Shown: positions 46,936 to 56,885 of the stretch, one piece after another | Numbering within the stretch: position 1 is the stretch's first letter | How the letters are laid out: every line of letters starts with the position of its first letter | Assembly (NCBI RefSeq): GCF_012641095.1 | Contig: NZ_JAAVSC010000007.1 | Span: forward strand, 35,501-99,500 | DNA length: 64,000 bases | DNA from: Lactobacillus sp. HBUAS51381 | GTDB taxonomy: Bacteria; Bacillota; Bacilli; Lactobacillales; Lactobacillaceae | Direction of reading: 5' to 3' | Notes under the pieces: generated by a model | The model's database searches: none | Told to the model about the DNA's origin: nothing | Seen by the model: only the letters and a program-made list of their open reading frames with translations | Position numbers and translations under genes: made by a program

Positions 46936-47829
46936 CTACTTTTTCCCGGTCTCCTCGCGCAACTTCAACTGTTCCGTCTCATTGTAGAAATTCCCCTCGA
47001 TATCGACTGTGTTCACCAAGTTGACGAAGGCGCTGGGATCGACCTCCTTGACCGCCCGTTCCAATGCATAAAGTTCATACCGCGAAATAACGGTCATCAG
47101 AACCGTACTCGACTGCCGGGTGTAAGCCCCGAACGATGGGATCACCGTGATTCCCCGAATAAGCGTCTTATTTAGCTCGGCAATCACCACATCCTGTTGC
47201 GCCGTCACAATGAAGGCCGTGAGTTTCTGGTGCCGGGTGTGAATGCTATCGACCACCCGTGACATTGCATAAATAGAAATGATCGTGTATAACGCACTCT
47301 CCCAACCGAACAGAAAGCCCGCCACGATCACGATACTAAAGTTAATCATCATCATCAGTGTCCCGATCGTGCGGCCCGTCGTCTTCTCCAACACCACGGC
47401 GATGATATCCATCCCCCCGGTTGAAAACCCATTCTTTAGTGGATAGGCCACGCCCACACCGGTTAAGATTCCGCCAAACAGCGCCGCTAGCAACGAATTA
47501 TTTGAGATATTGTTGACCGGTACCACAATGGCCAGAATCGAGGTCAGAATCGCCACCATAATTGAATAAATGGTAAAACTCCGTCCCACCTTAAACCAGC
47601 CCAGCAGGCCGATGGGAATGTTAAAGAGGAGGATAAACCACCCGGTGCTCAGGTGAATGCCACCCGCCGCCAATAAGGTCGCGATAATCTGAGAAATCCC
47701 ATTGATCCCCGCACTGAAAATCTTACCGGGAACCAAGAATTCGTTTAATGCAATTGCCGTAATCATGGCCGATCCCACTAGAATTAAGAGGTGTTTCCCC
47801 ACCTCACGCCGATTATTTTCACCCATCAT
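46936..47829 (-). CDS. YitT family membrane protein
   Basis: The 297-residue protein has about five N-terminal membrane segments and a C-terminal cytoplasmic DUF2179 domain (AFIVTAQQDVVIAELNKTLIRG to SAFVNLVNTVDIEGNFYN), the YitT layout. SAGINGISQIIATLLAA and NGFSTGGMDIIAVVLEKTTG are typical. The role is not known. The start is uncertain: ATG 47829 is taken, GTG 47841 is in frame. Confidence 0.85.
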   Translation of the reverse strand: MMGENNRREVGKHLLILVGSAMITAIALNEFLVPGKIFSAGINGISQIIATLLAAGGIHLSTGWFILLFNIPIGLLGWFKVGRSFTIYSIMVAILTSILAIVVPVNNISNNSLLAALFGGILTGVGVAYPLKNGFSTGGMDIIAVVLEKTTGRTIGTLMMMINFSIVIVAGFLFGWESALYTIISIYAMSRVVDSIHTRHQKLTAFIVTAQQDVVIAELNKTLIRGITVIPSFGAYTRQSSTVLMTVISRYELYALERAVKEVDPSAFVNLVNTVDIEGNFYNETEQLKLREETGKK

Positions 47830-48107
47830 GCCGCTATCCACACCTTTCCGTCGTCAGTCGTTTTCACTATTTAACCACAACTCCCGTGACTTAGCCAGTC
47901 CAATAACGACCAGTCTGACAGCTTTTTAGGCCCTAAACGGTTCGAATCCCCGTAGCAATCCTAATCATAAAATTGTATAAATATTTATTGTGATGAGAAA
48001 ATCATGTAAATTAATTAAAAAAATCACCGAAATCAACCCCCTCGTTCCCCAAAAATGATAGAATAAGTAACGAGAATTTTATTCAATAGCCAGAAAGGAG
48101 TGCTCCC

Positions 48108-49523
48108 ATGAATTATTCCGCTTGTACCAGTATTTTAATTGGCCCTAAAGCCACAACGGACGGATCGGTCATCATCGGCCGAAACGAAGACGCCAAGGCC
48201 GCCTGGCCCAAGCATTTCGTCGTTCATCCCGCACGCACCGCAACGACACCCCAGCAGTTCGTTAGCACGGACAATGGTTTCACCATGCCCCTGCCGTTAA
48301 CGGCCGCCAAGTATACCGCCACCCCCGAATGGACCGACAAATATGGTTTGTTTGAGGAAGACGGCATCAATGCCTTTGGTGTGGCGATGAGTGCCACCGA
48401 AAGTACCTACTCTAACGAACGGGTCCTGGGTGCCGATCCCTTGGTTAAGGACGGGATTGGTGAGGAAGCCATGGTTACCGTGGTCCTCCCCTACATCAAG
48501 ACCGCTAGAGAAGGGGTCGCTCGCCTCGGCCAAATCATCGAGCACTACGGTACCAGTGAATCTAATGGGATCTTATTCGCCGATCAGCAGGAAACCTGGT
48601 ACCTGGAAACGGGGGCCGGCCACTACTGGGTCGCCCAGCGAATCCCGGCCAACGGTTACGCCGTTGTGGCTAATCAAATGGCCATTCAGGACATTGACTT
48701 CAAGGATAGCGAAAACTTTATGTTTGCTCGGCACCTCCGTGAATTCGTTGTCGACAATCACCTGAACCCATCGCGTCATCGCTTCAGTTGGCGTGACATC
48801 TTTGGCACCCAGGATCAATCCGATCTGTACTACAATACGCCGCGCGTTTGGTACGGCCAACGCCGGTTTAACCCAGAGATTGCGCAAGACCCGCAATCCT
48901 TTGACTTACCGTTCATTCAATACGCCGATCACTTACTGAGCGTGGACGATGCGCAGGGTTATCTCAGCAGTCACTTCGAGGAAACGCCTTACGATCCCGT
49001 CGGCGCCGGCACGGACGAGCAACGCAAACGGTTCCGACCGGTCAGCCTAGCCAAGACGCAGGAATCACACGTCTTACAGCTGCGGCCCGACATGGATCCC
49101 GCCTTGGCGGGTATTCAGTGGCTGGCCATGGGCGTTGGGGCGCAGAGCGTCTACGTGCCGTTCTACGCGGGCATCGACAGTACCCCGACCGCTTACCATT
49201 TAGGCCAAGCCACTTATGATTCTAAGTCGGCCTACTGGGTCTACAAGTTAGTCAGCGTCCTACTCGATGCGCACTACCACGAGGCCTGGCCAACGGTGAG
49301 TGCGGTTCAAAAGGAACTGCGGATTGCGTTTAAACAGTCCGTCAAACACACCGATGCCGTGGGGCAACAACTCAGTGGCCCCGAACTCAGTCATTACTTA
49401 ACGCAACAAGCCAGCGCAAACGCCGCATTGGGAATTCGGCGCTACCGTGAGCTCGCGGCCACCCTGATCACGCAAGCCACCGATTTGGGACCGCTCAACT
49501 ATCACCAAGATCTTAATTTATAA
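48108..49523 (+). CDS. pepD: C69 family dipeptidase
   Basis: The 471-residue protein is a PepD-type N-terminal nucleophile hydrolase. The catalytic Cys is residue 6 in MNYSACTSILIG, exposed after cleavage of a short propeptide. DGSVIIGRNEDAKAAWPKHF and LLFADQQETWYLETGAGHYW-like stretches follow. It cuts dipeptides in the cytoplasm. AAAGGAG precedes the ATG. The YjeM-like transporter is 55 bp downstream, possibly in one transcript. Confidence 0.93.
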   Translation: MNYSACTSILIGPKATTDGSVIIGRNEDAKAAWPKHFVVHPARTATTPQQFVSTDNGFTMPLPLTAAKYTATPEWTDKYGLFEEDGINAFGVAMSATESTYSNERVLGADPLVKDGIGEEAMVTVVLPYIKTAREGVARLGQIIEHYGTSESNGILFADQQETWYLETGAGHYWVAQRIPANGYAVVANQMAIQDIDFKDSENFMFARHLREFVVDNHLNPSRHRFSWRDIFGTQDQSDLYYNTPRVWYGQRRFNPEIAQDPQSFDLPFIQYADHLLSVDDAQGYLSSHFEETPYDPVGAGTDEQRKRFRPVSLAKTQESHVLQLRPDMDPALAGIQWLAMGVGAQSVYVPFYAGIDSTPTAYHLGQATYDSKSAYWVYKLVSVLLDAHYHEAWPTVSAVQKELRIAFKQSVKHTDAVGQQLSGPELSHYLTQQASANAALGIRRYRELAATLITQATDLGPLNYHQDLNL

Positions 49524-49578
49524 ACAAGCTGCAACTGGCCTCGACTAGTCTGCACGAAATATGGGAGATATTAATCTA

Positions 49579-51093
49579 ATGGAAAAGCAAAAAAAGATTG
49601 GGCTTTTTAGCCTGATCTTAATGATTTTTTCGGCCATCTATGGTTTTGCGAACGGAACCGTGGCCTACGACCAAATGGGCTATGCCAGTATCATCTGGTA
49701 CGTCCTTGCCGCTTTATTCTTCTTTCTGCCCAGCGCGTTGATGCTGGCGGAATACGGCTCCACCTTTAAGGAAGCCAAGGGGGGTATCTACTCCTGGTTA
49801 GCCGAATCCATCGGCGAAAAGCTGGCCTTCATCGGGACCTTCATCTGGTTGTCCTCATGGATCATCTGGATGCTGTCCACGTCCACCAAGGTGTGGATTC
49901 CGCTGTCGACCTTAATCTCCGGGAGCGATCAAACTCAGACCTGGGGTATCTTGGGTCTGAGTTCCACGCAAACGATTGGGATTCTCGGGATCGTATGGAT
50001 TCTTGCCGTCACCTTCTTTGCGACCCGTGGTGTGAGTTCCATTGCCAAGATTTCTTCATTGGGCGGAATCTTCGTGATGGGCCTAACCATACTGTTCTTC
50101 ATCGCCAGCATCCTAATCTGGATCTTAAATAAGGGACAGCTCGCAGAACCGGTCAACGGCCTGCACAGCTTCATCGCGTCACCGAACCCACAATTCCAGT
50201 CACCAATGGCGCTACTGTCATTCGTGATCTACGCCGTCTTTGCCTACGCCGGGATGGAATCCATGGGGGGCATCACCGATAGTATGGATAAGCCGGAAAA
50301 GACCTTCCCTAAGGGCCTGATCATTTCCACGATTACCATCACCATCGCCTACTCTCTGTCCATCTTCTTGTGGGGGATCAGTGCCAACTGGCATGAGGTC
50401 CTCGGCAGTAACTCGGTTAACCTTGGCAATATCACCTATGTCTTAATGAATAATCTTGGGCTGGTTATGGGTCACGCCATGAACTTCTCCCACGGTACGT
50501 CCGTGATGATTGGGGATGTGCTCGCTCGGCTGACCGGGTTGAGTATGTTCATGGCTTACCTAGGCTCCTTCTTCGTTCTGGTCTACTCCCCACTGAAATC
50601 CTTCATCATGGGATCTTCACCAAAGTTGTGGCCCAAGAAGATGACGCGCCTCAACAAAGCCGGTGTGCCCGCCTACTCCATGTGGATTCAGGCCACGGTC
50701 GTTGCGGTCTTTATCTTCTTCGTGTCCTTCGGGGGTTCCGCAGCCAAGGAGTTCTATCAAATTTTGACCAACATGGCCAACGTTTCCACATCGGCACCGT
50801 ACCTCTTCTTGATTGGGGCCTTCCCATTCTTCAAGAAGCGGACCGACCTGGAGCGACCATTCGTCGTCTACAAGAACAAGGTCTTCACCAACATCATCGT
50901 GGGCATTGTCCTACTGGTCTTGATTGCTGGGATCGTCTTCACTTGTCTCCAACCAATCTTGGATGCCGATTACAAGACCGCCTTCTGGACGATCATCGGC
51001 CCCATCTTCTTCGGGGCAGTCGCTTGGATCTTCTACCGCAACGCTGAGAAGCGTTCGGCTAAGGAAGATACGCCGGTTAAGGACGAAGATTAA
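49579..51093 (+). CDS. yjeM: APC family amino acid transporter, YjeM-like
   Basis: The 504-residue protein has about 12-13 membrane segments and the APC fold: IYGFANGTVAYDQMGYASII at the start, TFKEAKGGIYSWLAESIGE, and GMESMGGITDSMDKPEKTFPKG. It resembles the glutamate/GABA antiporter branch named YjeM. Substrates are not proven. The ATG at 49579 is preferred because GGGAG lies upstream; ATG 49561 has no ribosome site. Confidence 0.82.
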   Translation: MEKQKKIGLFSLILMIFSAIYGFANGTVAYDQMGYASIIWYVLAALFFFLPSALMLAEYGSTFKEAKGGIYSWLAESIGEKLAFIGTFIWLSSWIIWMLSTSTKVWIPLSTLISGSDQTQTWGILGLSSTQTIGILGIVWILAVTFFATRGVSSIAKISSLGGIFVMGLTILFFIASILIWILNKGQLAEPVNGLHSFIASPNPQFQSPMALLSFVIYAVFAYAGMESMGGITDSMDKPEKTFPKGLIISTITITIAYSLSIFLWGISANWHEVLGSNSVNLGNITYVLMNNLGLVMGHAMNFSHGTSVMIGDVLARLTGLSMFMAYLGSFFVLVYSPLKSFIMGSSPKLWPKKMTRLNKAGVPAYSMWIQATVVAVFIFFVSFGGSAAKEFYQILTNMANVSTSAPYLFLIGAFPFFKKRTDLERPFVVYKNKVFTNIIVGIVLLVLIAGIVFTCLQPILDADYKTAFWTIIGPIFFGAVAWIFYRNAEKRSAKEDTPVKDED

Positions 51094-51104
51094 TCTGATT
51101 TCAA

Positions 51105-51147
51105 AAAATTTCCAGACCCGCAATATTGGGTCTGGAAATTTTTTTAC
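51105..51147 (+). terminator. intrinsic terminator
   Basis: AAATTTCCAGACCC and GGGTCTGGAAATTT form a perfect 14-base stem followed by T residues; convergent kup also ends here. Confidence 0.88.
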
Positions 51148-51153
51148 GCTTTT

Positions 51154-53142
51154 TTAACGCCGTCGCAACGTCCGATCCGGCGCGTGCCCAATAAACAAGG
51201 GGACCCGTTCCTCGACCACGTCGCTGAATTCCAGACCGTACCACCGTTGTGGCGACAGGCTGACCCGCTGAAGGAGCAAGCGTCCGCCAATCAGTAGGCG
51301 ATCCAAGGCAGGCAAGTCATCATCGGCCCCCAGATCCTGAAACTGCTGATTGAGCATGACAAATTTAAAGTTGCCCACCCGGCGTCCCGGCACACTCGAA
51401 TACCGGGGTGTTTGATCGGCCAAGACCCCCGTTGCCAGGAGGTCGTTGACAATTTGGCGCAGGTAGACGTTGACGCGCTGCGACTTCTTAAAGCCCAAAT
51501 AGAGCTGAACATCCATAACGTTGTGTGTTCCCAGCGTTTCCACGGTATAGCTACACTCATAGGGCGTATCCGCCTCATTGATGGTCACAAACCAATAGAC
51601 CGCTGCCCGCTTCGGCTGTTGGTCCAGAATGGAATAGACGACGGCCCGCTTAACACTATAGTCCGCCGTGACGTGCCCCACGTAGACCAGATTGGCCGCA
51701 AAGGATGGCACCTGATCGTCTTGACTCAACGCCGTTAATTGCGGCAAAAAGTCCAGTAACGACACGTATTCCGAATCGACCACGTGGGCGCTGCGCCGCC
51801 GGTTACCGTAGTACCAAAAGACCATAACCGTCAGAATGACCAGCGTCAAGCACAGCGTGACATACCCACCGTGCACGAATTTCGCCAGACTTGCGATCAG
51901 AAATAAGCCTTCCAGTAGGCCAAACGCGACCACAAAGACCTGCGCCAAGATCCGATGCCCCCGTTGCCGAAGAAACGCGTGCAAGAGCAGTGTCGTCATC
52001 AGCATGGTAATCGTGATGGCCAGCCCATACGCCGCCTCCATGTGACTGGACGTCTGGAAGAACCACACGATACTCAGGGTCACCGCACACAGTAACCAAT
52101 TGACCGTTGAAATATACAACTGACTCTTCTCGTTACCCGGAAATTTAATCCGTAGCCGCGGCAGTAATTTCAACCCAATGGCTTCATGCACCAGCGTGTA
52201 GGACCCGGTAATCAGTGCCTGTGAGGCGATGATCGCTGCGACCGTCGCAATCCCAATCGCAAATAATCGCCAACCGAATGGCACCATCTCGTAGAAGGGA
52301 TTGACCGGATGCGCCGTTCCCAGTAGACCGGCGTGGCGAATCACCCAAGCGCCCTGGCCGAGATAGCTCAACATCAACGTCAGGTAGACAAACGGCCAAG
52401 TCCCGTAGATGTTGCGTTTACCCACCTGTCCCATATCCGAGTACAACGCCTCCGCACCGGTCGTGGCGAGGAAGATGCTACCCAGGATGAAGATCCCCTG
52501 GCGATTATCTGGACTAAATAAAAAGCCCAAGGCGTACGTCGGCGATAACGCCCGGAGAATGGCTGGGTAGGCGGCCAGATTATACGCGCCGACTAGACCA
52601 ATGAAGCTAAACCAAATCAACATCAAGGGGCCAAACGACCAGCCAATGAGCTGTGTTCCCAGTCGCTGAACCAAGAAGAGCCCGACCAGAATCCCGGTGA
52701 CCACCAGCAAGACCCAGCTCTGGGCATCGCCAAAATGAAGTGCCCCAAACGTCTGGTTCTTCAATCCCTCAATCGCCGAGGTCACGGTGACGGCGGGTGT
52801 TAACGTCCCATCGGCCAGCAAGGCTGCGCCGCCAATCAAGGCCGGGAAGATCAGCCATTTGGCGTGATTACGAACCAGCGCGTACAGGGCAAAGATGCCG
52901 CCTTCATGGCGGTTGTCGGCCCGCATCGCCAGCAAGATGTATTTCACCGTGGTGATCAACATCAAGGTCCAAAAAATCAGGGAGATACTCCCTAACATGA
53001 CCGGGGTCATCGCGGTCATTTCACCGCGGCCCGCCTGATCGATAATGGCATTCATAACGTAAAGGGGCGAGGTCCCGATATCGCCGTAAACAATGCCCAG
53101 CGTAATCAGCATCCCCACCCCTGTGAGCTTTTGTGTCGTCAT
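51154..53142 (-). CDS. kup: potassium uptake protein Kup
   Basis: The 662-residue transporter imports potassium with protons. The N-terminal [19 protein letters not shown] is the family signature, 12 membrane segments fill the first 430 residues and a soluble C-terminal domain follows. [10 protein letters not shown] and [20 protein letters not shown] are conserved. It is preceded by a small membrane protein gene with a 16-bp gap, so they form an operon. GGGAGG lies before the ATG. Confidence 0.95.
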   Translation of the reverse strand: MTTQKLTGVGMLITLGIVYGDIGTSPLYVMNAIIDQAGRGEMTAMTPVMLGSISLIFWTLMLITTVKYILLAMRADNRHEGGIFALYALVRNHAKWLIFPALIGGAALLADGTLTPAVTVTSAIEGLKNQTFGALHFGDAQSWVLLVVTGILVGLFLVQRLGTQLIGWSFGPLMLIWFSFIGLVGAYNLAAYPAILRALSPTYALGFLFSPDNRQGIFILGSIFLATTGAEALYSDMGQVGKRNIYGTWPFVYLTLMLSYLGQGAWVIRHAGLLGTAHPVNPFYEMVPFGWRLFAIGIATVAAIIASQALITGSYTLVHEAIGLKLLPRLRIKFPGNEKSQLYISTVNWLLCAVTLSIVWFFQTSSHMEAAYGLAITITMLMTTLLLHAFLRQRGHRILAQVFVVAFGLLEGLFLIASLAKFVHGGYVTLCLTLVILTVMVFWYYGNRRRSAHVVDSEYVSLLDFLPQLTALSQDDQVPSFAANLVYVGHVTADYSVKRAVVYSILDQQPKRAAVYWFVTINEADTPYECSYTVETLGTHNVMDVQLYLGFKKSQRVNVYLRQIVNDLLATGVLADQTPRYSSVPGRRVGNFKFVMLNQQFQDLGADDDLPALDRLLIGGRLLLQRVSLSPQRWYGLEFSDVVEERVPLFIGHAPDRTLRRR

Positions 53143-53158
53143 TTGTGCATGCGCCTCC

Positions 53159-53452
53159 CTACAACCACTGATGGGTCACGATGCGGTGGCGCAATTCTCC
53201 CAAGGCCAGGATGCCCACCGTCGCCAGTAACCAGGTCAGGCCCATGCCCCCGGGATGGGTGTACCCGCTGAAATGGCCCGCAACGTAGCTGATCCGAAAA
53301 AACGGGAGTCCCAGTAAATTTAACGTGTAATGGGTCACGCCGGATGCTTGAACATAAGCATAGGTGCTCGAAATGATTAGCGACAGCAGGCCCGCCGAAA
53401 CAATCATTCCGCCAATGATCTCAATGGTCAACCGCACAACCGTCTTTGACAT
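53159..53452 (-). CDS. small membrane protein upstream of kup
   Basis: The 97-residue protein has two or three membrane segments (about residues 9-30 and 62-82). I do not recognise it. It begins at ATG 53452 with GAGGGGGA upstream; the longer in-frame start at 53560 lacks one. It is 16 bp upstream of kup and surely in the same transcript. A role with Kup is a guess from position only. Confidence 0.7.
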   Translation of the reverse strand: MSKTVVRLTIEIIGGMIVSAGLLSLIISSTYAYVQASGVTHYTLNLLGLPFFRISYVAGHFSGYTHPGGMGLTWLLATVGILALGELRHRIVTHQWL

Positions 53453-53647
53453 ACGACATTCCCCCTCTATCCATTCATCATACTGAACTGCCCGGTGAAA
53501 ACCAATCACCTGTGCTGGCTTAAGAAGGTATCTAACCAAATTAATCAGGGGACAAACCACTTGTCGTTTAAAACGAATTTCCCGATGAATTCGCCAAATC
53601 CTGCAACCAAAACGGTGGAAAAAACATTAGTAATAAGTATAGCCGTC

Positions 53648-53686
53648 AAAAAAGCGATTCGGAAATTTTCGCAATTTCTGAATCGC
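53648..53686 (-). terminator. second hairpin terminator upstream of kup
   Basis: On the minus strand GCGATTCAGAAATT and AATTTCCGAATCGC form a hairpin followed by TTTTTT. It lies between the candidate small RNA and the kup operon start. Confidence 0.75.
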
Positions 53687-53726
53687 CTACTTATCACTGG
53701 GGCATTCACCCCACATTATTGTTGCT

Positions 53727-53839
53727 AAAAAAAATCGCCCGCCATTCCTACGAATGGGCGCGCGATCTTCAAATCTAAGAAACTCCGGCTTGCTAAACAA
53801 TCTCTCTGAATCTCTTTATTAGCATCTCTTAAACTCTAA
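53727..53839 (-). ncRNA. candidate small RNA or leader upstream of kup
   Basis: A strong promoter (53846-53874) is followed after about 75 bases by a perfect terminator (ATCGC/GCGAT outer stem, T8 tail, 53727-53766). The transcript is about 113 nt and has no good gene. It folds TGCTAA with TTAGCA (53791-53824) around a loop rich in AGAGAT repeats. It may be an independent small RNA or a regulated leader of kup. I matched it to no known family. Confidence 0.5.
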
Positions 53840-53845
53840 TAGATA

Positions 53846-53874
53846 ACTATACATGATAAACTGATGAATGTCAA
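53846..53874 (-). promoter_or_regulatory. strong promoter of candidate small RNA
   Basis: On the minus strand TTGACA (53874-53869) and TATAGT (53851-53846) with a 17-bp spacer, close to consensus. 53875-54110 otherwise holds the plus-strand ABC promoter region. Confidence 0.75.
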
Positions 53875-54110
53875 CAACTTTTGGTAATGCCGATTTAATT
53901 CACGATGAATCCGTATTAGTTGTCGGTGTCAATCGCGCGCAACCGCCCCAATTTAAATGCCTAAATCCCAGAAAAACCGTTTGCAATCAAGATTATTCAT
54001 ACCACTGCTTTTCCAGATAAGCTATAATGATACAGGCCCATCCGTTTTTGGATACAGCTAAATTCGCTATCCACTACAATGACGATCATGTGAAAGGAGG
54101 TGGCCCCACT

Positions 54111-55157
54111 ATGCAAGTAACCCTACGCGATATCAAACTGGCCTATGACCACCAACCGGCGACGTTGAACCACTTTAGTGCACAACTACCAGACGGCCAG
54201 CTCACCGCACTACTGGGTCCCAGTGGAAGTGGCAAGTCCACCGTTTTAAACCTATTAGCGGGGCTTTTAACGCCCGATGCCGGACAAATTTACTTTGACC
54301 AAACCGAAGTCACCCACCTGGCTAGTCGCCAACGGCATATCGGCATGGTCTTTCAAGATTACGCGCTGTACCCCCACTTGACCGTCCGAGACAATATCGC
54401 CTTTCCGTTAAAGATGGCACACGTTCGCAAGGCCGCCCGCTATCAACGCGTCGCAGAACTGGCCCAGCTCGTGCAGATGACCGATCAGCTCGCTAAATTT
54501 CCAAGACAGCTCTCGGGCGGCCAGCAACAGCGCGTCGCCATTGCGCGGGCCCTGGCTAAACGACCCGATCTACTCTTACTGGATGAGCCCCTATCGAGCC
54601 TGGATACAACCCTGCGCGAAGATCTACGGGAAGGCATTCACCGGATTCAACGCGCCACCGGGGTCACCACGGTGCTCGTCACCCACGATCAAGACGATGC
54701 CCTGCAGATCGCCGATCAGATCATGATTCTTGCCGACGGTCGTTTACAACAGGTGGGCACGGGAACTGCGCTATACCGCCATCCTCACAATCTCACCGTG
54801 GCCCAGTCCATCGGCCGACCGCAGCTCAACACCTGTGCCGTGACGGCCTTACCGACCGCTTGGCGACAGGTACTGCCCCTTGAATATTACCAGCAGGCGA
54901 CCACGGTAGGCATTCGCAGTGAAGCCCTGCACCTCGAGACGCCAACCGACCCTCATACCGTCGCCGGCACCATTAGCCGCCAGATCCAACTGGGTCGTGA
55001 TCATCAAACCACCTTACATACGGCAACGCTGCGCCTCGTGAGCACGGCGCTGCCTGCCACATTGCAAACAGCCGTTTCAATTGGACTTGATCCGACCGGC
55101 TGCCTACTGTTCGCCGCGGATGGCCGCTGCATTTGGGCGGGTGATGCCCATGCTTAA
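54111..55157 (+). CDS. ugpC: ABC importer ATPase, UgpC/MsmK type
   Basis: The 348-residue ATPase powers a carbohydrate ABC importer: [16 protein letters not shown] (Walker A, near 42), [19 protein letters not shown] (signature) and [11 protein letters not shown] (Walker B). A C-terminal OB/TOBE domain follows, as in MalK/UgpC. The ATG at 54111 follows AAAGGAGG; the longer in-frame start is rejected. TATAAT at 54023-54028 is the likely -10. It heads the four-gene operon. Confidence 0.85.
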   Translation: MQVTLRDIKLAYDHQPATLNHFSAQLPDGQLTALLGPSGSGKSTVLNLLAGLLTPDAGQIYFDQTEVTHLASRQRHIGMVFQDYALYPHLTVRDNIAFPLKMAHVRKAARYQRVAELAQLVQMTDQLAKFPRQLSGGQQQRVAIARALAKRPDLLLLDEPLSSLDTTLREDLREGIHRIQRATGVTTVLVTHDQDDALQIADQIMILADGRLQQVGTGTALYRHPHNLTVAQSIGRPQLNTCAVTALPTAWRQVLPLEYYQQATTVGIRSEALHLETPTDPHTVAGTISRQIQLGRDHQTTLHTATLRLVSTALPATLQTAVSIGLDPTGCLLFAADGRCIWAGDAHA

Positions 55158-56058
55158 CGCCAAACCTACCTGGAAAAGCACGTTAAAAACACTCCTCTAC
55201 TTAGCGCCGCTATTGCTGATTACCGCGGTCTTCACCATTTGGCCGCTACTAAACGCTTTTCTCATGAGCGTCTATACCAAATACAATTACTTTACCGATC
55301 ACGTTGGCGCCATCGGCTGGAACAACTTTGCCTATCTCTGGCACGATCCGCTCTTCCACTTAGCCTGCCGCAACACGCTTTTACTTGCGCTAGTCGCCAC
55401 GCCACTGACGGTGGCCTTATCACTGCTCATTGCCTATGGTCTGAACCGTATTCACCACTTAGCCCGTTTCTTTCGAACAATCTACTTTTTACCCTTCGTG
55501 ACCTCGACCATTGCGGTTGGGCTCGTGTGGAACTGGATCTTCCGACTGGACGGTGGCTTGTTGAATCGGATTCTCGGTTGGTTCGGCTATTCGGCCATCG
55601 ATTGGCTCAATGACCCCCACTATGCCTTGGCAGCGCTGATGGTGGTCTGCGTGTGGCAGGGATTGGGCTTTAACATCCTTCTCTTTTTAGCTAGCCTCAA
55701 CCACATCGACCAACGTTATACGGCTGCCGCGCGGCTTGACGGGGCTAACGCTTGGCAACGTTTTACTAACGTGACATGGCCGTTACTTCTGCCCATGACC
55801 ATTTTAATTATCGTCAACACGGCCCTCACCAACTTCAAGGTCTTTGACCAGGTCTACGCGCTATTTCACGGATCGGCCGGGCCGGGAAATGCCGATCTGA
55901 CCTTGCTGTATTACCTGTACCAAAAGTTCTACGTTGAGAACCAGTATGCCGTTGCGGCGGCCAGTGGCGTGATTTTCTTTCTCCTGATTGGTGGGGTAAC
56001 CCTACTGACCTACGGCTACTTCCGCCATCGGCGCCGCCAGATGGGAGGCCGCCTATGA
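55144..56058 (+). CDS. ugpA: ABC importer permease, UgpA/MalF type
   Basis: The 304-residue permease has six membrane segments and the EAA loop YTAAARLDGANAWQRFTNVTWP, which touches the ATPase. Its start overlaps the ATPase gene end; ATG 55144 and 55150 are both possible. The next permease overlaps it by four bases. Confidence 0.85.
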   Translation: MPMLNAKPTWKSTLKTLLYLAPLLLITAVFTIWPLLNAFLMSVYTKYNYFTDHVGAIGWNNFAYLWHDPLFHLACRNTLLLALVATPLTVALSLLIAYGLNRIHHLARFFRTIYFLPFVTSTIAVGLVWNWIFRLDGGLLNRILGWFGYSAIDWLNDPHYALAALMVVCVWQGLGFNILLFLASLNHIDQRYTAAARLDGANAWQRFTNVTWPLLLPMTILIIVNTALTNFKVFDQVYALFHGSAGPGNADLTLLYYLYQKFYVENQYAVAAASGVIFFLLIGGVTLLTYGYFRHRRRQMGGRL

Positions 56059-56879
56059 ACCGTCATCCTTGGTTAACCCTATTCTGGGGCCTCGTACTGA
56101 CCATCGGTGCCGTACTGACCCTGATGCCTTTCGTCTGGATGATCCTAACCAGCCTCCAACCCGCTGCCACGACGCTGAGCATCCCCACCTCATGGTTTCC
56201 CCGCTCCCTTAATTGGGTTAACTACCTAAACATCTGGCGAGCGGCGCCCTTTGCGCAGTATTGTTTGAACTCCCTGCTGGTGACGCTGACCACCACGTTA
56301 GGTCAACTCCTGACCAGTATTCTGGCCGCATTTGCCCTGACACATCTCCGCTTCTATGGCCGCCGTCTTCTGTTCGGTCTTCTACTCATCTTGATGCTGA
56401 TTCCGGGTGAACTGCTGATCATTCCCAACTTCATCACCCTGGCCCAGCTCCACTGGATCAACACCTACGCCGCGCTGATTGTGCCGTGGCTTGCTAGCGT
56501 GCTCATGGTTATCACCTTACATCAAGCCTTTCTGTCACAGCCAAAGACGCTCTATTACGCCGCGCGCCTCGATGGGGCCAGTGACTGGCAATATCTCTGG
56601 CACATTCTGGTACCGACCAATTGGCCCGTCATTACGGCCGTCACGCTGCTTCAAGTCATCGGCTCCTGGAACGCCTTCATGTGGCCCCTGATCGTCACCA
56701 ATGACGACGCCCGACGCACATTACCCGTGGGCCTGATGGCCTTTACCACCGAACAAGGCACGAACTATCCGCTCCTCATGGCCGCCACGGTCTGCGTCAT
56801 TTTCCCACTGATCTTGCTGTATCTCGCTCTCCAAAAATACCTGGTTTCAAATATTTTATCTTCCCATTCGAAAGGCTGA
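56055..56879 (+). CDS. ugpE: ABC importer permease, UgpE/MalG type
   Basis: The 274-residue permease has six membrane segments and the EAA loop YYAARLDGASDWQYLWHILV. It overlaps the previous permease by ATGA, showing translational coupling. The binding-protein gene follows after six bases. Confidence 0.85.
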   Translation: MNRHPWLTLFWGLVLTIGAVLTLMPFVWMILTSLQPAATTLSIPTSWFPRSLNWVNYLNIWRAAPFAQYCLNSLLVTLTTTLGQLLTSILAAFALTHLRFYGRRLLFGLLLILMLIPGELLIIPNFITLAQLHWINTYAALIVPWLASVLMVITLHQAFLSQPKTLYYAARLDGASDWQYLWHILVPTNWPVITAVTLLQVIGSWNAFMWPLIVTNDDARRTLPVGLMAFTTEQGTNYPLLMAATVCVIFPLILLYLALQKYLVSNILSSHSKG

Positions 56880-56885
56880 TTCTTA

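Noticed and set aside
53727..53840. c-di-AMP (ydaO) riboswitch upstream of kup
   Set aside because: The conserved core of that class is not visible; too short for it.
53980..53994. CRE-like site before the ABC operon
   Set aside because: AACCGTTTGCAA has at least three mismatches to the CcpA core.
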